From the NCBI RefSeq assembly GCF_036347055.1, contig NZ_CP108882.1:5622501-5686500 (forward strand): a stretch of DNA of 64,000 nucleotides, given 5' to 3'. The notes beneath the pieces are model-generated. The model saw only the letters and a list, made by a program, of their open reading frames with translations, had not been told where the DNA came from and ran no database searches. This document shows positions 26,447 through 39,206 of this stretch, piece by piece. The DNA comes from Streptomyces sp. NBC_00820. Its GTDB lineage: Bacteria > Actinomycetota > Actinomycetes > Streptomycetales > Streptomycetaceae. Position 1 is the first letter of the stretch. Every line of letters starts with the position of its first letter. A program made the translations under genes and the position numbers.

Positions 26447-27454
26447 GTGAGTGAGAACAGCGAGTTCAGGTTCGCGGGAGCGACCGGCATCGGCTCCATG
26501 CCCGGCACCGACGCGCGGGAGGCCGCCAAGACCGTCACCGGCAGCCTGGAGGACTTCCCGTTCCTCGCGGAGCTGCCCGCGCGCGGGCCCGGCGCCGACA
26601 TGATCGGCCGCACCGCGGGCATGCTCGTCGAGCTGTACGCGCGCGTGGAGCCCAGCGGCTGGCGCCTCTCGGACCACCCCGGCCGCGACACCCGGCGCGC
26701 CCGCTCCTGGCTGGGCGAGGACCTCGACGCCCTGGAGGAGTTCACCCAGGGCTACGAGGGCGACCTCAAGGTGCAGGCGGTGGGCCCCTGGACGCTTGCC
26801 GCCGCCCTGGAGCTCAGGAACGGCGAGGCCGTGCTCTCCGACCCCGGCGCCTGCCGCGACCTCGCCGCCTCGCTGGAGGAGGGCCTGCGCCTCCACCTCG
26901 CCGAGGTACGGCGCCGGATCCCGGGCGCCCGGGTCGTCCTCCAGCTCGACGAGCCCTCCCTCACCGCCGTACTGCGCGGACAGGTGCGCACCGCCAGCGG
27001 CTACCGCACCCACCGGGCGGTGGACCGGCAGGTCGTCGAGGCCACCCTGCGCCAGGTGTTCGGGGCGACGGCCGGCGGCCCGGTCGTGGTCCACTCCTGC
27101 GCCCCCGACGTGCCCTTCGCCCTGCTGCGCAGGGCGGGCGCGGCGGCCCTCTCCTTCGACTTGGCGCTTCTCACCGAGCGTGACGACGACAGCGTCGGCG
27201 AGGCCGTCGAGGGCGGCACCGGACTGTTCGCCGGTGTCGCGGCGGGCACGGACGGCCCGTTGTCAGACCCTGCCGGTAGCGTCATGGGTGTCAGGACGTT
27301 GTGGCGCAGGCTGGGGCTGCGTCCGGGGCTGCTCGCGGAAGCGGTCACGGTCACCCCGTCGTGCGGTCTCGCGGGCGCTTCTCCCGCCTATGCGCGCCAG
27401 GTGCTCGCCCACTGCGTCCGGGCGGCGAGATCCCTCGCGGACAACCCTGAGTAA
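26447..27454 (+). CDS. Methionine synthase II-like protein (MetE C-terminal family)
   Basis: 335 residues from GTG 26447; TACCCT lies six bases upstream, so the mRNA is probably leaderless. ATGIGSMPGTDAREA is the usual start of these short MetE homologues, followed by LKVQAVGPWTLAAALELRNGEAVL, VLQLDEPSLTAVL, VVVHSCAPDVPFALL and VTPSCGLAGASPAYARQVL. The zinc ligands of MetE appear in part (HSC and PSCGLAG). Half the length of classical MetE, so it may transfer methyl groups from an unknown donor or be a paralogue of it. Followed after 15 nt by ligA and probably co-transcribed. Confidence 0.9.
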   Translation: MSENSEFRFAGATGIGSMPGTDAREAAKTVTGSLEDFPFLAELPARGPGADMIGRTAGMLVELYARVEPSGWRLSDHPGRDTRRARSWLGEDLDALEEFTQGYEGDLKVQAVGPWTLAAALELRNGEAVLSDPGACRDLAASLEEGLRLHLAEVRRRIPGARVVLQLDEPSLTAVLRGQVRTASGYRTHRAVDRQVVEATLRQVFGATAGGPVVVHSCAPDVPFALLRRAGAAALSFDLALLTERDDDSVGEAVEGGTGLFAGVAAGTDGPLSDPAGSVMGVRTLWRRLGLRPGLLAEAVTVTPSCGLAGASPAYARQVLAHCVRAARSLADNPE

Positions 27455-29671
<2,217 letters not shown>

Positions 29672-29784
29672 CGGTTGAAGGCCACTCGATCGGTGCATAT
29701 CAGATGCATACGGGTGGCCCGGGCGTATTCGGGCAACCGTCGACGACCGCTGCCCGAGGAAGCCTTCCGCGGCCTACTGTTGAG

Positions 29785-29919
29785 GTGTGCGCCGCCGTGC
29801 CCAGCTACGGCTGGGGCATCCCCGTGCCCACCGGACGGCACGGGGAGGGGCATTCCAGCGCGGAGCCGCTGATGGTTGCCGGGCATCGGGCCGCGTGGCG
29901 TGGGCACCGCCGGCTGTGA
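29785..29919 (+). CDS. Possible 44-residue ORF upstream of the GGDEF-EAL gene
   Basis: GTG 29785 lies ten bases after TACTGT (29775-29780), a good -10 element for a leaderless mRNA, and the frame ends at 29919, 11 nt before ATG 29931. The product (starts VCAAVPSYGWGIPVP) resembles nothing I know. Its relatively high content of aromatic and histidine codons is not typical of pure GC noise, but translation is unproven. The -10 may simply be the promoter of the GGDEF-EAL gene, whose leader would then be about 145 nt. Confidence 0.35.
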   Translation: MCAAVPSYGWGIPVPTGRHGEGHSSAEPLMVAGHRAAWRGHRRL

Positions 29920-29930
29920 GAGGGACGGGA

Positions 29931-32135
29931 ATGGAACCGACCGAGAGCGCCGCCCCGGACTCACGGCTGCGCCTGCGCCGCCGCGCGGCCGCGTGGCGGG
30001 CGAGCCGACGGAGCGGGCGCGGCGCCGAGCGCGCCGGCGCGCCGGGCACCGCACCGCACCCCCCGTCGCCCCTCGACCCCGGCCTGCCCGGCGCGGGACC
30101 CGAACGGCGCCTGCCCTGGCCCGTGCTGCCCACGGTCGTCGTGGCCACCGCGACGGTCGCCCTCGGCGCCGGCTTCTGCCAGGCCGTCGCCGCACACCAC
30201 GCGTTCTTCCCGCCCGGCAGGGTCGGTTGGTCGCTGGCCCTGCTCACCGGCTTCATCGTCGGCCACCTCGTGATGCTCGGCCGCGCCCGCTGGTGGGGCG
30301 GCACCGGCTCCGGCGCCGCCCTCACCATCGCCGTCCTGCTGCTGTACGGCTGGGCGCCCGCCGGCATGGTCAGCCTGACCGTCGTCGTCCTGGTCGGCAT
30401 AGCCAGACGCCAGCGCCGGCACCAGGGCGTGCTGCACGGCGCGGTGGACATCCTCGGCGTCGGCGCCGGAACCCTGGTGCTCGCCGCGTTCGGCCGGGTC
30501 CCGAGCGTCGAGTCGCCCTGGCGGCCCGACAGCTGGAGCGTCGGCACCGCGCCCGAGGTGGTGCTCGCCGCCGTCGCCTACCTCGCCGTCAGCCGCGGAC
30601 TGCTGTGGTACCTGCACGCGCCGCGCAGCGGCGGACTGCCCACGGTCGCCCGCAGCGCCCTGCTCAGACAGGGCCTGGTCGCCGCCGCCCTGACCGGCAT
30701 CGCGCCGCTGGTGTGCGTGGTCGCCGACACGCATCCGCTCCTGCTCCCGCTGTTCGCCATCCCGCTGGTCGCCCTCGACTCCGCCCTGTGGATGGCCCGG
30801 GCCCGCGCCGAGGAGCAGTTGCGCGACCCGCTGACCGGACTGCCCAACCGGCAGTGGCTGCTGGAGCGGATCTGGACCGCCCTCGACGACGCGGAGCGTA
30901 TCGGCGCGCGCTCCGCCCTCATGCTGATCGACCTCGACCGTTTCCGGTCGGTGAACGACACCCTCGGTCATCTCGCGGGTGACCGGCTGTTGTTGCAGAT
31001 CGCGGACCGGCTCCGGCTCGCCCTGCCGCGCGGTGCGGAGGCCGCGCGGCTCGGCGGGGACGAGTTCGCCGTGCTGCTGCCGGTCGCCGACTCCACGACG
31101 TCCGCGACCCGGATCGCCCGCGGCCTCGTCACGGCGCTCAGTTCCCCGCTCGACCTCGACGGACTCACCCTCGTCCTGGAGGCCAGCGCGGGCGTCGCCG
31201 TCTTCCCCGACCACGCCCTGGACGCCGAGGGGATGCTGCGGCGGGCGGACGTGGCGATGTACCAGGCGAAGCGGGACCGTACGGGGGTGGAGGTCTACGA
31301 GTCCAAGCGGGACTCCAACACCCCCGACCGGCTGGGCCTGCTGGGCGATCTGCGCCGCGCGCTGGACGCGCACGAGGTGCAGCTGCACTACCAGCCGAAG
31401 GTCCGCTTCGACGGACAGGTGGCCGGCCTCGAGGCGCTGGTGCGCTGGGTGCATCCCGAGCGCGGGAAGGTTCCGCCGGACGAGTTCATAGCGATAGCCG
31501 AGTCCTCGGGGCTGATGCCCCTTCTGACGGAGTACGTGCTGGAGACCGCGCTCGCGCAGGTCGCCCGCTGGCGGGTGCAGGGGCTGCGGGTGCCGGTGGC
31601 CGTCAACGTCTCCCCGCGCGACGTCCACACGCCCGGTTTCGCGGGCTCGGTCGCGGCCCGGCTGGCCCGGCACGGGGTGCCGGCGGGGGCGCTCCAGCTG
31701 GAGATCACCGAGCACGTCCTGCTGGAGGATCCGCAGCGGGCCGCCGACACGCTCAACGCACTCGCCGGGCACGGCGTCAAGATGTCACTCGACGACTTCG
31801 GCACCGGGTACTCCTCGCTGGTCCATCTGCGACGGCTGCCCGTCAGCGAGCTGAAGATCGACCGGTCCTTCGTGGCCCAGCTGGCCGTGGACACCGAGGA
31901 CGCGGAGATCGTGCGCTGCACGGTGGACCTCGCGCACTCGCTGGGGCTGGTGGTCGTCGCCGAGGGCGTCGAGGACGACGAGACCTGGGAACGGCTGCGC
32001 GACCTGGGCTGCGACGCGGTCCAGGGCTGGCTGGTCGCCGCCGCGATGCCGCCGGAGGAGACCACGGCGTGGCTGCGCGCGCGGGGCTCCCGCGGCTGGC
32101 AACGGCCACGCGCGGCTCTGCCGGCCGCCGAATGA
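29931..32135 (+). CDS. Membrane GGDEF-EAL cyclic-di-GMP enzyme
   Basis: 734 residues from ATG 29931 (AGGGACGGGA upstream). Six to seven membrane segments between about residues 62 and 290, then GGDEF domain with GGDEF intact at 375-379 and EAL domain with EAL at 501-503 (GLEALVRWVHPERG) and the metal-binding SLDDFGTGYSSL and DRSF. Position beside ligA and domain layout match the c-di-GMP phosphodiesterase RmdB described in S. coelicolor; that identity is from memory. It could both make and break c-di-GMP; in RmdB, hydrolysis dominates. c-di-GMP controls entry into sporulation in streptomycetes. Confidence 0.95.
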   Translation: MEPTESAAPDSRLRLRRRAAAWRASRRSGRGAERAGAPGTAPHPPSPLDPGLPGAGPERRLPWPVLPTVVVATATVALGAGFCQAVAAHHAFFPPGRVGWSLALLTGFIVGHLVMLGRARWWGGTGSGAALTIAVLLLYGWAPAGMVSLTVVVLVGIARRQRRHQGVLHGAVDILGVGAGTLVLAAFGRVPSVESPWRPDSWSVGTAPEVVLAAVAYLAVSRGLLWYLHAPRSGGLPTVARSALLRQGLVAAALTGIAPLVCVVADTHPLLLPLFAIPLVALDSALWMARARAEEQLRDPLTGLPNRQWLLERIWTALDDAERIGARSALMLIDLDRFRSVNDTLGHLAGDRLLLQIADRLRLALPRGAEAARLGGDEFAVLLPVADSTTSATRIARGLVTALSSPLDLDGLTLVLEASAGVAVFPDHALDAEGMLRRADVAMYQAKRDRTGVEVYESKRDSNTPDRLGLLGDLRRALDAHEVQLHYQPKVRFDGQVAGLEALVRWVHPERGKVPPDEFIAIAESSGLMPLLTEYVLETALAQVARWRVQGLRVPVAVNVSPRDVHTPGFAGSVAARLARHGVPAGALQLEITEHVLLEDPQRAADTLNALAGHGVKMSLDDFGTGYSSLVHLRRLPVSELKIDRSFVAQLAVDTEDAEIVRCTVDLAHSLGLVVVAEGVEDDETWERLRDLGCDAVQGWLVAAAMPPEETTAWLRARGSRGWQRPRAALPAAE

Positions 32136-32234
32136 CCCGTCCCACCTCGCCGCCCGCCCGCTCGGCGCGGCCGCGTGGAGGCCGCCTCCCGTGAGCCCCG
32201 GCTGCCTCGGCCGCCCTGGCCGGCCTGGCCGGCC

Positions 32235-32503
32235 GCGACGGCCGGGCGACCGCCTTCCGCTCGCGCGGCTCGGCGTCGGCGGGCAGAGGGCAGAGGCGAG
32301 AGGCCCGGCGTGGGGGTGGTCGCCTTCCCGTGCGGGAGGGGTGCGGCGGGACCGTCGTCGGTTCGGGAGCGCGCGGATGATCCCCGCGCGGTCGGCCGTT
32401 CTGGCCGACGGCGACGGCCGGCCGGCCGCCTTCCGCTCGCGCGGCCCGGCCGCGCGGCGCGCTTTCCCGCGGCGGCGCTCGGCGTCGGCGGGCAGAGGGC
32501 AGG
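32235..32503. repeat. Diverged direct repeat in the 776-nt stretch before gatC
   Basis: GACCGCCTTCCGCTCGCGCG at about 32250 reappears as GGCCGCCTTCCGCTCGCGCG at about 32427; CTCGGCGTCGGCGGGCAGAG recurs at about 32270 and 32480. The second copy is split by about 23 extra bases. No gene is visible in 32136-32911; long minus-strand frames here are low-complexity Arg/Pro/Ala. Confidence 0.7.
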
Positions 32504-32604
32504 GGTAAGAGGCCCGCCGACGCTGACGGCGAGGGCCGCGCACCGGGGCCGTACCCGGGCCGGGCGGGGGTCGCGCCCCGGGGCCGTACCCCGCTCGGGG
32601 CAGG

Positions 32605-32681
32605 CCTCGGGCAAACGTTTCACGGTCATCGGGCCTCGCTCGGGGCCGCCCCCGGGCAAACCGTTTCACGGTCACCGGGCC
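32605..32681. repeat. Pair of about 30-bp direct repeats
   Basis: Copies at 32605-32634 and 32651-32681 share CGGGCAAAC, optional C, GTTTCACGGTCAYCGGGCC. The core AAACGTTT is nearly palindromic, so each could be a protein-binding site. Confidence 0.7.
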
Positions 32682-32696
32682 CCGCCCCATAGGATT

Positions 32697-32872
32697 GGGG
32701 CTAGTCGTCCCCTTCCCGTCTGTCGCGCGACGCCCGGCACGCACGCTCGCCGCGTTGCCGAATCGTCCACGTGGCTCCGCCACGAGGGCGCTCCGGCGCC
32801 TTGCGATCGCACGCACCAGATGCCGCGCGACCCGCCCTTCGGGCGGACGACGGGAAGGGGACGACTAGCCCC
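32697..32872. mobile_element. 176-bp MITE-like element with perfect 24-bp inverted ends
   Basis: GGGGCTAGTCGTCCCCTTCC (start of the left arm, 32697-32720) is repeated in reverse complement at 32849-32872 without mismatch over 24 bp. The 128-bp inside adds nested stems: TCGCGCG with CGCGCGA, GTGGC-tcc-GCCAC, GGCGC-tccg-GCGCC, TGCGATCGCA and CCGCCC-ttc-GGGCGG. It codes for nothing. Similar sequence is, from memory, repeated in other Streptomyces intergenic regions, so a non-autonomous mobile repeat is likely. Its right end is 39 bp before gatC. Confidence 0.7.
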
Positions 32873-32911
32873 AGCCCCAAACCACACACACTCACCCCAG
32901 AGGATCGCTGC

Positions 32912-33208
32912 ATGCCTGGCATCACGCGCGAGGAGGTCGCCCACCTCGCCCGGCTGGCGCGTCTGGAGCTCAAGCCCGAAGAACTCGACCACTTCGCCGG
33001 CCAGCTCGACGACATCATTGGCGCGGTCGCCCGCGTCAGCGAGGTCGCTGACCAAGACGTACCGCCGACCTCGCACCCGCTCCCGCTGACGAACGTCATG
33101 CGGGCGGACGAGGTCCGTCCCTCGCTCACCCCCGCGCAGGCGCTCTCCGGCGCCCCCGCCCAGGAGCAGCAGCGTTTCAAGGTGCCGCAGATCCTGGGGG
33201 AGGACTAA
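32912..33208 (+). CDS. gatC: Asp-tRNA(Asn)/Glu-tRNA(Gln) amidotransferase subunit C
   Basis: 98 residues from ATG 32912. [36 protein letters not shown] is the standard GatC N terminus, with LRLD-like [15 protein letters not shown] later. It wraps GatA and stabilises its contact with GatB. The larger frame upstream runs through the inverted-repeat element and is not coding. gatA follows after six bases. Confidence 0.96.
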   Translation: MPGITREEVAHLARLARLELKPEELDHFAGQLDDIIGAVARVSEVADQDVPPTSHPLPLTNVMRADEVRPSLTPAQALSGAPAQEQQRFKVPQILGED

Positions 33209-33214
33209 AAAGTC

Positions 33215-34704
<1,490 letters not shown>

Positions 34705-34708
<4 letters not shown>

Positions 34709-34947
34709 GTAGTGCACTGTCGAAGGCCAAGGGCTTCAAGAAGTCCAAGTCCGGTACGTACCTGTCCATGGCCACCACCGCGTTCGGCGCGGTCGGTGTC
34801 GCCAAGCAGATCAAGAAGGCCCGTGCCGAGCAGGACAAGCTGCGCCTGTTCGATGCCGCCGTGTCCGCCGTCGCCATCGCCACCGGCCTCGCGATCCTCT
34901 ACCGCGAGCTGAAGCGGCTGGGCGACGACGACGTCCTGCTGGGCTGA
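34705..34947 (+). CDS. 80-residue membrane protein embedded in the gatCAB operon
   Basis: Starts at GTG 34705, overlapping the gatA stop as GTGA, with GGAGGAGG upstream, so translation is coupled to gatA. N-terminal part is basic ([15 protein letters not shown]), then [54 protein letters not shown]: one clear membrane segment near residues 51-68. gatB follows after 16 nt. Not part of known GatCAB complexes. Function unknown. Confidence 0.85.
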
Positions 34948-34963
34948 GAGGGAAGTTTTCACC

Positions 34964-36478
34964 GTGACCACCACGACCGACCTGGTGCCGTACGAGGACG
35001 CGCTCGCGTCGTACGACCCCGTCATGGGCCTCGAGGTCCATGTCGAACTCGGCACCCACACCAAGATGTTCTGCGGCTGCTCGACCGAGCTGGGCGCCGA
35101 GCCCAACTCGCAGACCTGCCCGGTCTGCCTGGGCATGCCCGGCGCGCTCCCGGTCGTCAACGCGACCGGCGTCGAGTCGGCCATCAAGATCGGCCTCGCG
35201 CTGAACTGCGAGATCGCCGAGTGGTGCCGCTTCGCCCGGAAGAACTACTTCTATCCGGACATGCCGAAGAACTTCCAGACCTCCCAGTACGACGAGCCGA
35301 TCGCCTTCGACGGCTACCTCGACGTACAGCTGGAGGACGGCGAGACCTTCCGCGTGCAGATCGAGCGCGCCCACATGGAGGAGGACACCGGCAAGTCGAC
35401 GCACGTCGGCGGCGCCACCGGCCGTATCCACGGCGCGTCCCACTCCCTGCTGGACTACAACCGCGCCGGCATCCCGCTCATCGAGATCGTCACCAAGCCC
35501 ATCGAGGGCGCCGGCGAGCGTGCCCCCGAGGTCGCGCGCGCCTACGTCCGTGAGCTGCGTGAGCTCATCCGTGCCCTCGGCGTGTCCGAGGCCCGGATGG
35601 AGATGGGCCAGATGCGCTGCGACGTGAACCTGTCGCTGCGTCCGCACGGCCGCGAGAAGTTCGGCACGCGTTCCGAGACGAAGAACGTGAACTCGCTGCG
35701 CTCGGTCGAGCGTGCGGCCCGCTTCGAGATCATGCGCCACGCCGCGGTGCTGAACTCCGGCGGCACGATCATCCAGGAGACCCGCCACTTCCACGAGGAC
35801 ACGGGGTCCACGACCTCGGGCCGCGTGAAGGAGGAGGCCGAGGACTACCGGTACTTCCCGGAGCCCGACCTCGTCCCGGTGGCGCCGTCGCGCGAGTGGG
35901 TCGAGAAGATCCGCGCCGCGCTGCCGGAGATGCCGCTGGCCCGCCGTACCCGCCTGCTGGCGGAGTGGGGCGTCTCGGCCACCGACATGCAGTCGATCCT
36001 CAACGCCGGCGCGCTGGACCTGATCGTCGCCACGATCGACGCCGGTGCCGACGCGGCCTCCGCCCGCAAGTGGTGGATGGGCGAACTGGCGCGCAGCGCC
36101 AACGAGTCGGGCGTGTCGCTGGACGAGCTGGCCATCACGCCGGAGCAGGTCGCCCGGGTCACCGCGCTGGTGAACGGGGGCGACCTGAACGACAAGCTGG
36201 CCCGTCAGGTCATCGAGGGCGTCCTCGCGGGCGAGGGCACCCCCGACGAGGTCGTCGACAAGCGCGGTCTGAAGGTCGTCTCCGACGACTCCGCGCTGGG
36301 TACGGCCGTCGACGAGGCCATCGCCGGCAACCCGGGCATCGCGGACAAGATCCGCGGTGGCAAGGTGGCCGCGGCCGGCGCCCTGGTCGGCGCGGTCATG
36401 AAGGCCACCCGTGGCCAGGCCGACGCGGCCCGCGTCAAGGAGCTGATCCTGGAGAGGCTGGGCGTCAGCGAGGGCTGA
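34964..36478 (+). CDS. gatB: Asp-tRNA(Asn)/Glu-tRNA(Gln) amidotransferase subunit B
   Basis: 504 residues from GTG 34964. GatB cradle motifs: [47 protein letters not shown] (zinc-site cysteines CGC and CPVC), [45 protein letters not shown], and the C-terminal YqeY-like tRNA-binding tail ending [11 protein letters not shown]. It phosphorylates and amidates the misacylated tRNA with ammonia from GatA. Confidence 0.98.
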   Translation: MTTTTDLVPYEDALASYDPVMGLEVHVELGTHTKMFCGCSTELGAEPNSQTCPVCLGMPGALPVVNATGVESAIKIGLALNCEIAEWCRFARKNYFYPDMPKNFQTSQYDEPIAFDGYLDVQLEDGETFRVQIERAHMEEDTGKSTHVGGATGRIHGASHSLLDYNRAGIPLIEIVTKPIEGAGERAPEVARAYVRELRELIRALGVSEARMEMGQMRCDVNLSLRPHGREKFGTRSETKNVNSLRSVERAARFEIMRHAAVLNSGGTIIQETRHFHEDTGSTTSGRVKEEAEDYRYFPEPDLVPVAPSREWVEKIRAALPEMPLARRTRLLAEWGVSATDMQSILNAGALDLIVATIDAGADAASARKWWMGELARSANESGVSLDELAITPEQVARVTALVNGGDLNDKLARQVIEGVLAGEGTPDEVVDKRGLKVVSDDSALGTAVDEAIAGNPGIADKIRGGKVAAAGALVGAVMKATRGQADAARVKELILERLGVSEG

Positions 36479-36493
36479 GCCCCCGCTTTCCCC

Positions 36494-36524
36494 ACGGCCC
36501 CGGAGGCGCGTCCTCCGGGGCCGT
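36494..36524. terminator. 13-bp perfect stem-loop between convergent gatB and methyltransferase genes
   Basis: ACGGCCCCGGAGG, loop cgcgt, CCTCCGGGGCCGT, followed by TCCCTC. It sits between two genes that run toward each other and may serve both. Confidence 0.85.
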
Positions 36525-36528
36525 TCCC

Positions 36529-37326
36529 TCATCCGCGCCGGCCCACGACCCGCGCGAAGCCGAGCAGACGCCCCCGGTCGGCGTCGAGCAGCTCCACCGA
36601 GTCGCGCGCCATCCCCGCCATGAACGCGCTCGGGCTCTCCTCGGCGCACACCTCGCTCCACAGCAGCCAGTCGCGCCAGCCGTCCTCCAGCCAGTCGGCC
36701 GCCTCCACGGTCACCGCCCGCGTGCGCGTCCAGTTCCGCCGCCACCAGGCGGGGGAGTGGAACGCCCAGAACCCCGGGTCCCAGTGGTCCCGCAGATGCG
36801 CGGGCGCCTCGGTCCCCTCGAGCTCCTCCCGCACGGACGGCACCACGACCCCGATCCGCCCGCCCGGCTTCAGCAACCGGGTGAGGGTGGGCAGGTACAG
36901 GTCGGTGGTGCCGAAGTACTGGTAGGCGTCGACGCACACGATCGCGTCGAAGGAGCCCTCGGCGAACGGCAGGTCGTGGGCCTCCACGGACATCGGCAGC
37001 ACCCGGTCGGCGACGCCCGCCTCGGCGAGACGGACCGCGTTGTCGTCGGGTTTCACCCACAGGTCGGCGGCGACCACCCGCACGCCGTACTCCCGTGCGA
37101 GGAAGACGGACGTCATCGCGCGCCCGCAGCCCAGGTCCAGCACGCGGGCGGACGGCGGCAGGCGGTCCAGGCCGAGCGCGGGCGCCAGCCACTCCAGCAG
37201 CCACAGCGCGTGCGGTCCCATCTGGTTCTCCACCGCCCAGCGGGCGTCGTAGCGGCTGCTGCGGGGGTAGCGGGGGTGGACGAGGCGTGTGGTGAGCTCG
37301 TCGGGCGTTTTCGCTGTCTCGGTCAC
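36529..37326 (-). CDS. Class I SAM-dependent methyltransferase
   Basis: 265 residues from GTG 37326. Motif I is VLDLGCGRA, followed by VRVVAADLWVKPDD, DAIVCVDAYQYFGTTDLYLPTLTRLLKPGGRIGVVVPS. SAM-binding residues are intact. The aromatic-rich segment FWAFHSPAWWRRNWTRT may form the substrate pocket. No strong ribosome binding site was found, so the start is uncertain. Divergent from the membrane protein at 37403. Substrate unknown. Confidence 0.9.
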   Translation of the reverse strand: MTETAKTPDELTTRLVHPRYPRSSRYDARWAVENQMGPHALWLLEWLAPALGLDRLPPSARVLDLGCGRAMTSVFLAREYGVRVVAADLWVKPDDNAVRLAEAGVADRVLPMSVEAHDLPFAEGSFDAIVCVDAYQYFGTTDLYLPTLTRLLKPGGRIGVVVPSVREELEGTEAPAHLRDHWDPGFWAFHSPAWWRRNWTRTRAVTVEAADWLEDGWRDWLLWSEVCAEESPSAFMAGMARDSVELLDADRGRLLGFARVVGRRG

Positions 37327-37402
37327 GAACGACCATGGGTAGCACCCGGGGACACCGTCCCGCACCAGGGTTTCCCGGACGGAGGCGCTACGCTCGCCCG
37401 CC

Positions 37403-37717
37403 ATGAGTGGACGTACCGAATCCGACACCGAACCCGCGCCGTCCGAGGCGGAGGAGCCGGCGGAGTACGTCGAAGACGCGCGCAGGGCCCGCCGGACGGC
37501 GGCCGGTACCGGAGCCCTGCTCTGCGTCGCCGGACTGGCCGCGGCGCTGATGCGGCTCACCGGCCCCGCCCCGGCCGTCGTCCCCGCCGCCTACGCCCTC
37601 GGCGCCGCCGTCTGCGCCCTCGCCGCGCTCCTGGGCGCCCGGGGCCGCACCCGCCGCGCGCTGTGGCTGCTGATCGCGGGGACGATGGTCATGGCGCTCG
37701 GTGACCAGTTCGACTGA
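37403..37717 (+). CDS. Small membrane protein, 104 residues
   Basis: Acidic N-terminal 25 residues, then three hydrophobic segments (AAGTGALLCVAGLAAALMRL, VVPAAYALGAAVCALAALLGA, RALWLLIAGTMVMALGD). TACGCT lies eight bases before ATG 37403, so the transcript is probably leaderless. No family recognised. Confidence 0.75.
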   Translation: MSGRTESDTEPAPSEAEEPAEYVEDARRARRTAAGTGALLCVAGLAAALMRLTGPAPAVVPAAYALGAAVCALAALLGARGRTRRALWLLIAGTMVMALGDQFD

Positions 37718-37799
37718 GAAGCCGGGGCGGAGCGCCGCGCGGCGGCATGAAAGGCTCGATCGCGTATCGGGGGAAGAACGAGAGAGGAACGACAGCACG

Positions 37800-38375
37800 A
37801 TGTACGCGACATCCCTGGGCGACGACGGCGCCGAACTGCGGCCACTGGAGGTCTGGCACGCGGCGGAACTGCTCGCCAACATCGACCGGGGGCGTGAGTT
37901 CATCGGCCGGCACGTCGGACTGCCGGACGTGGTGCCCGACCTGGACGCCGCCCGCGCCTACCTGAAGTCGTACGCCGACAAGCGCGCCACCGACGCCGGC
38001 AGCCTGCACGGGATCTGGCTGGACGAGAAGCTCGTCGGCGGGCTGCTCTTCCGGGTGTGGGACAGCGCGAGCGGCGTCTGCGAGGCCGGCTGCTGGCTGG
38101 AACCGGACGCCGCCGGGCACGGACTCGTCACGCGGGGCCTGGTGAGGCTGCTGGACTGGGCGTTCGAGGAGCGCGGCATGCACCGGGTGGAGTGGTACGT
38201 GTCCTCCGCCAACCAGCCCAGCATCAACGTGGCCCGGCGCCTCGGTATGACCCGGGAGGGCGTGCTCCGGGAGAACTACCCGCACCGCGGCGTGCGCACC
38301 GACACCGAGGTCTGGGCGGTGCTCGCCCCGGAGTGGCGTGAGGCACGCGCGCGTACCGCTCACGACGCGCACTGA
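37800..38375 (+). CDS. GNAT N-acetyltransferase (RimJ/RimL type)
   Basis: 191 residues from ATG 37800. Pattern: LRPLEVWHAAELLANI, GRHVGLPDVVPDLDAARAYL, GIWLDEKLVGGLLFRVWD, AGCWLEPDAAGHGLVTRGLVRLLDWAFEERGMHRVEWYVSSANQPSINVARRLGM, the acetyl-CoA loop and the fold's end as in ribosomal-protein serine acetyltransferases (RimL-like, Bacillus YdaF). Function may be protein N-terminal or small-molecule acetylation. Confidence 0.93.
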   Translation: MYATSLGDDGAELRPLEVWHAAELLANIDRGREFIGRHVGLPDVVPDLDAARAYLKSYADKRATDAGSLHGIWLDEKLVGGLLFRVWDSASGVCEAGCWLEPDAAGHGLVTRGLVRLLDWAFEERGMHRVEWYVSSANQPSINVARRLGMTREGVLRENYPHRGVRTDTEVWAVLAPEWREARARTAHDAH

Positions 38376-38420
38376 CGATCATTAAGAGACTTCTCAGACA
38401 GCGTCCGTACGGTGCCGGGC

Positions 38421-39008
38421 ATGGCTACGAAGACAGAGGACGACATCCGGACCGACGACGAGGGGACGCAGCGGGAGGACTCCCGGGAGGAGGCACCGCG
38501 GGAGGAGGCGGAAGCGCCTGAGGAGACCCGTGGGTCCGAGGAGCCCGCAGGGCTCGAAGAGGCCGGGAAGACCGCCGAGACCGACGAGCCCGCCGAGTCC
38601 GACGAGAAGGATTCCTCGGGGGTCGGGCAGGGCGCGGGCGCCGTCGTCTCCGCCGCGCTCGGTCTGGTCTCGCTCAGCGGCGGCTGGATCGGCACGATCG
38701 CCGGCGCCCGGCAGCAGCTCGTCGGCCAGCTGCGCACCTCGTCCTCCGCGGGCGTCGCCCAGCAGATCAAGGCGGTCTACGGCGACTCCTGGCACGCCAC
38801 CGCGCTGTGGGCCGGTCTGTTCGCGCTGGCCGCGCTGGTCACCGGCGTGGTCGTGCTCGCCCGGCCCGCGTTCGGCGCCCCGGGCCGCCCGCAGGCGGCC
38901 TGGACCAGGTCGGTCGCCTGGGCGGGTGTCTCGCTCGGCGTCATCGGCCTGCTCCTGGCCGTCCTGAAGTACTCCGACGTACTGCTCGGCCTGCCCTCCG
39001 CCGGCTGA
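38421..39008 (+). CDS. Membrane protein with acidic N-terminal domain
   Basis: 195 residues from ATG 38421; TACGGT is seven bases upstream. The first 65 residues are Glu/Asp-rich and low-complexity. Then a hydrophobic region with about three membrane segments (GAVVSAALGLVSLSGGWIGTIAG, WAGLFALAALVTGVVVLAR, SVAWAGVSLGVIGLLLAVLKY). Conserved in Streptomyces by my recollection of such layouts, but no domain name can be given. The hairpin at 39036-39064 probably terminates it. Confidence 0.75.
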   Translation: MATKTEDDIRTDDEGTQREDSREEAPREEAEAPEETRGSEEPAGLEEAGKTAETDEPAESDEKDSSGVGQGAGAVVSAALGLVSLSGGWIGTIAGARQQLVGQLRTSSSAGVAQQIKAVYGDSWHATALWAGLFALAALVTGVVVLARPAFGAPGRPQAAWTRSVAWAGVSLGVIGLLLAVLKYSDVLLGLPSAG

Positions 39009-39035
39009 GAAACCGCAGGTCACACAGGGGTCTTA

Positions 39036-39064
39036 GGGAATCCGTGAGTACCTTACGGACTCCC
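39036..39064 (+). terminator. Stem-loop after the acidic membrane-protein gene
   Basis: GGGAATCCGT (39036-39045) pairs with ACGGACTCCC (39055-39064), one mismatch, loop gagtacctt. A GGGGCCCC palindrome follows. No T-run. Confidence 0.55.
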
Positions 39065-39206
39065 TGGGGCCCCTTAGGCATGCCCCCGGGCCCGCCCGGC
39101 GCCCCAAGATGCGGAACTCGCCCGATGTGGGCGGTCCCCCTCGGAGACGAAAGTGAACACGTCGCGGAAAGCGGCACACGACACCACCTCTCCCGAAGGG
39201 CACACC

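Noticed and set aside
31388..32659. 423-codon minus-strand frame across the gap before gatC
   Set aside because: Low-complexity Arg/Pro/Ala composition, overlaps the GGDEF-EAL gene, and its repeats follow the DNA repeats.
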